From positions 682,001-746,000 of the forward strand of contig CAWATX010000004.1 of NCBI GenBank assembly GCA_963785065.1: a DNA stretch of 64,000 nt. Reading direction: 5' to 3'. Both the position numbers and the translations under genes were made by a program. The notes under the pieces were generated by a model. The model saw only the letters and a list, made by a program, of their open reading frames with translations. It was not told the DNA's origin and ran no database searches. Numbering within the stretch: position 1 is the stretch's first letter; each line of letters begins with the position of its first letter. The DNA comes from CAVSRC01 sp963785065 (GTDB taxonomy: Bacteria > Pseudomonadota > Alphaproteobacteria > Rhizobiales > Kaistiaceae). Of this stretch, positions 63,694 through 64,000 are shown piece by piece.

Positions 63694-64000
63694 CTCTTGG
63701 TCTTTCGTCCGCGACCGACCGGCTTGCGCACGGCCTTCTTCTTCGCCGCCGTCTTCCTCGCGGGCTTCCTGGCGGCAGCTTTCTTGGCCGCGGCCTTCTT
63801 CTTCACAACCTTCTTCTTGGCAGCCTTCTTGGCGGCCTTCTTTGCGGACTTTCTTGCGGGCTTCTTCGCCACAGCCGCGCGCGCCGCCGCGTTCAGCTCG
63901 GTCAGCGAATAGTGGCAGACCGCCTCGATGTTGTGGCCGTCGGGATCGAGCACGAAGGCGCCGTAGTAATTGGCGTGGTAATGCAGACGCAGGCCGGGCG
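63690..64000 (-). CDS. VOC (glyoxalase) family protein with lysine-rich tail, C-terminal part
   Basis: The gene runs past the end of the window and only the C-terminal part is seen. It reads LRLHYHANYYGAFVLDPDGHNIEAVCH, the typical end of a VOC/glyoxalase domain with the metal-binding Glu in NIEAV. A Lys/Ala-rich tail of about 60 residues (KKAAKKAAKKK-type, histone-H1-like) follows and stops at 63690. The fused basic tail is unusual and could bind nucleic acid. It lies directly upstream of the GFA run on the same strand. Confidence 0.85.
   Translation of the reverse strand, partial: PGLRLHYHANYYGAFVLDPDGHNIEAVCHYSLTELNAAARAAVAKKPARKSAKKAAKKAAKKKVVKKKAAAKKAAARKPARKTAAKKKAVRKPVGRGRKTKR

Overview
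The window is GC-rich alphaproteobacterial chromosome, most likely Hyphomicrobiales (Rhizobiales). The evidence is the ppx-rlmE pair, a complete fixNOQP-GHIS-type cbb3 oxidase locus behind an FNR/FixK box, the psd-pssA pair, a CCTC/GAGG palindromic intergenic repeat of a kind common in rhizobia, and the large number of ABC importers. No rRNA, CRISPR array or phage was seen. One tRNA (tRNA-Gln, CTG) is present.

Layout. 1-2.7 kb: end of a DHA2-type MFS pump, then rlmE and ppx/gppA. 2.9-17.1 kb: a carbohydrate-type catabolic region. A LacI regulator, class II aldolase, FGGY kinase and HAD-IIA hydrolase run leftward. A D-2-hydroxyacid dehydrogenase, a SnoaL-like protein, a five-gene dipeptide/oligosaccharide-type ABC importer and a GHL6-type glycosidase run rightward. 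Three 15-bp operator-like repeats spaced exactly 23 bp apart lie between the two arms. 17.4-28.0 kb: LysR regulator plus a rightward catabolic operon. It encodes a heterotrimeric opine/hydroxyproline-dehydrogenase-like enzyme (DAO + 2Fe-2S + FAD/BFD), an aldehyde dehydrogenase, a DapB-like reductase with a changed active site, a DapA-like lyase, a polar amino-acid ABC importer and a saccharopine/lysine-dehydrogenase-like protein. This looks like an uncharacterised imino-acid or opine pathway and is the best candidate for new biology here. 28.0-29.5 kb: a decayed junction with an MFS remnant, a serine-recombinase remnant and tRNA-Gln.

29.7-37.7 kb: ccoNOQP-ccoGHIS, each gene overlapping or almost touching the next. 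An IS481-family element then sits on a CTAG site at the ccoS stop codon, followed by a 273-bp element with 23-bp inverted ends that separates ccoS from a convergent oligopeptide importer (oppA, B, C and a fused DF ATPase). 44.4-48.4 kb: a second leftward importer of the spermidine/iron/phosphonate type. 48.9-54.2 kb: EamA transporter, PilZ protein, stand-alone DapA-like aldolase, PuuE-type deacetylase, a small unknown protein, and psd-pssA, with pssA frameshifted. 54.4-56.6 kb: an Atm1-type exporter with an ArsR regulator and a perfect palindromic operator. 56.8-64 kb: a secreted unknown, a frameshifted LysM/Ig-like protein with 159-bp repeats, a LOG-family hydrolase, citramalate synthase, four tandem GFA/CENP-V zinc proteins, and the end of a VOC protein with a histone-H1-like lysine tail.

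Recurrent theme: all four ABC operons place a strong GC hairpin exactly between the binding-protein gene and the first permease gene. This probably raises binding-protein expression over the membrane subunits.
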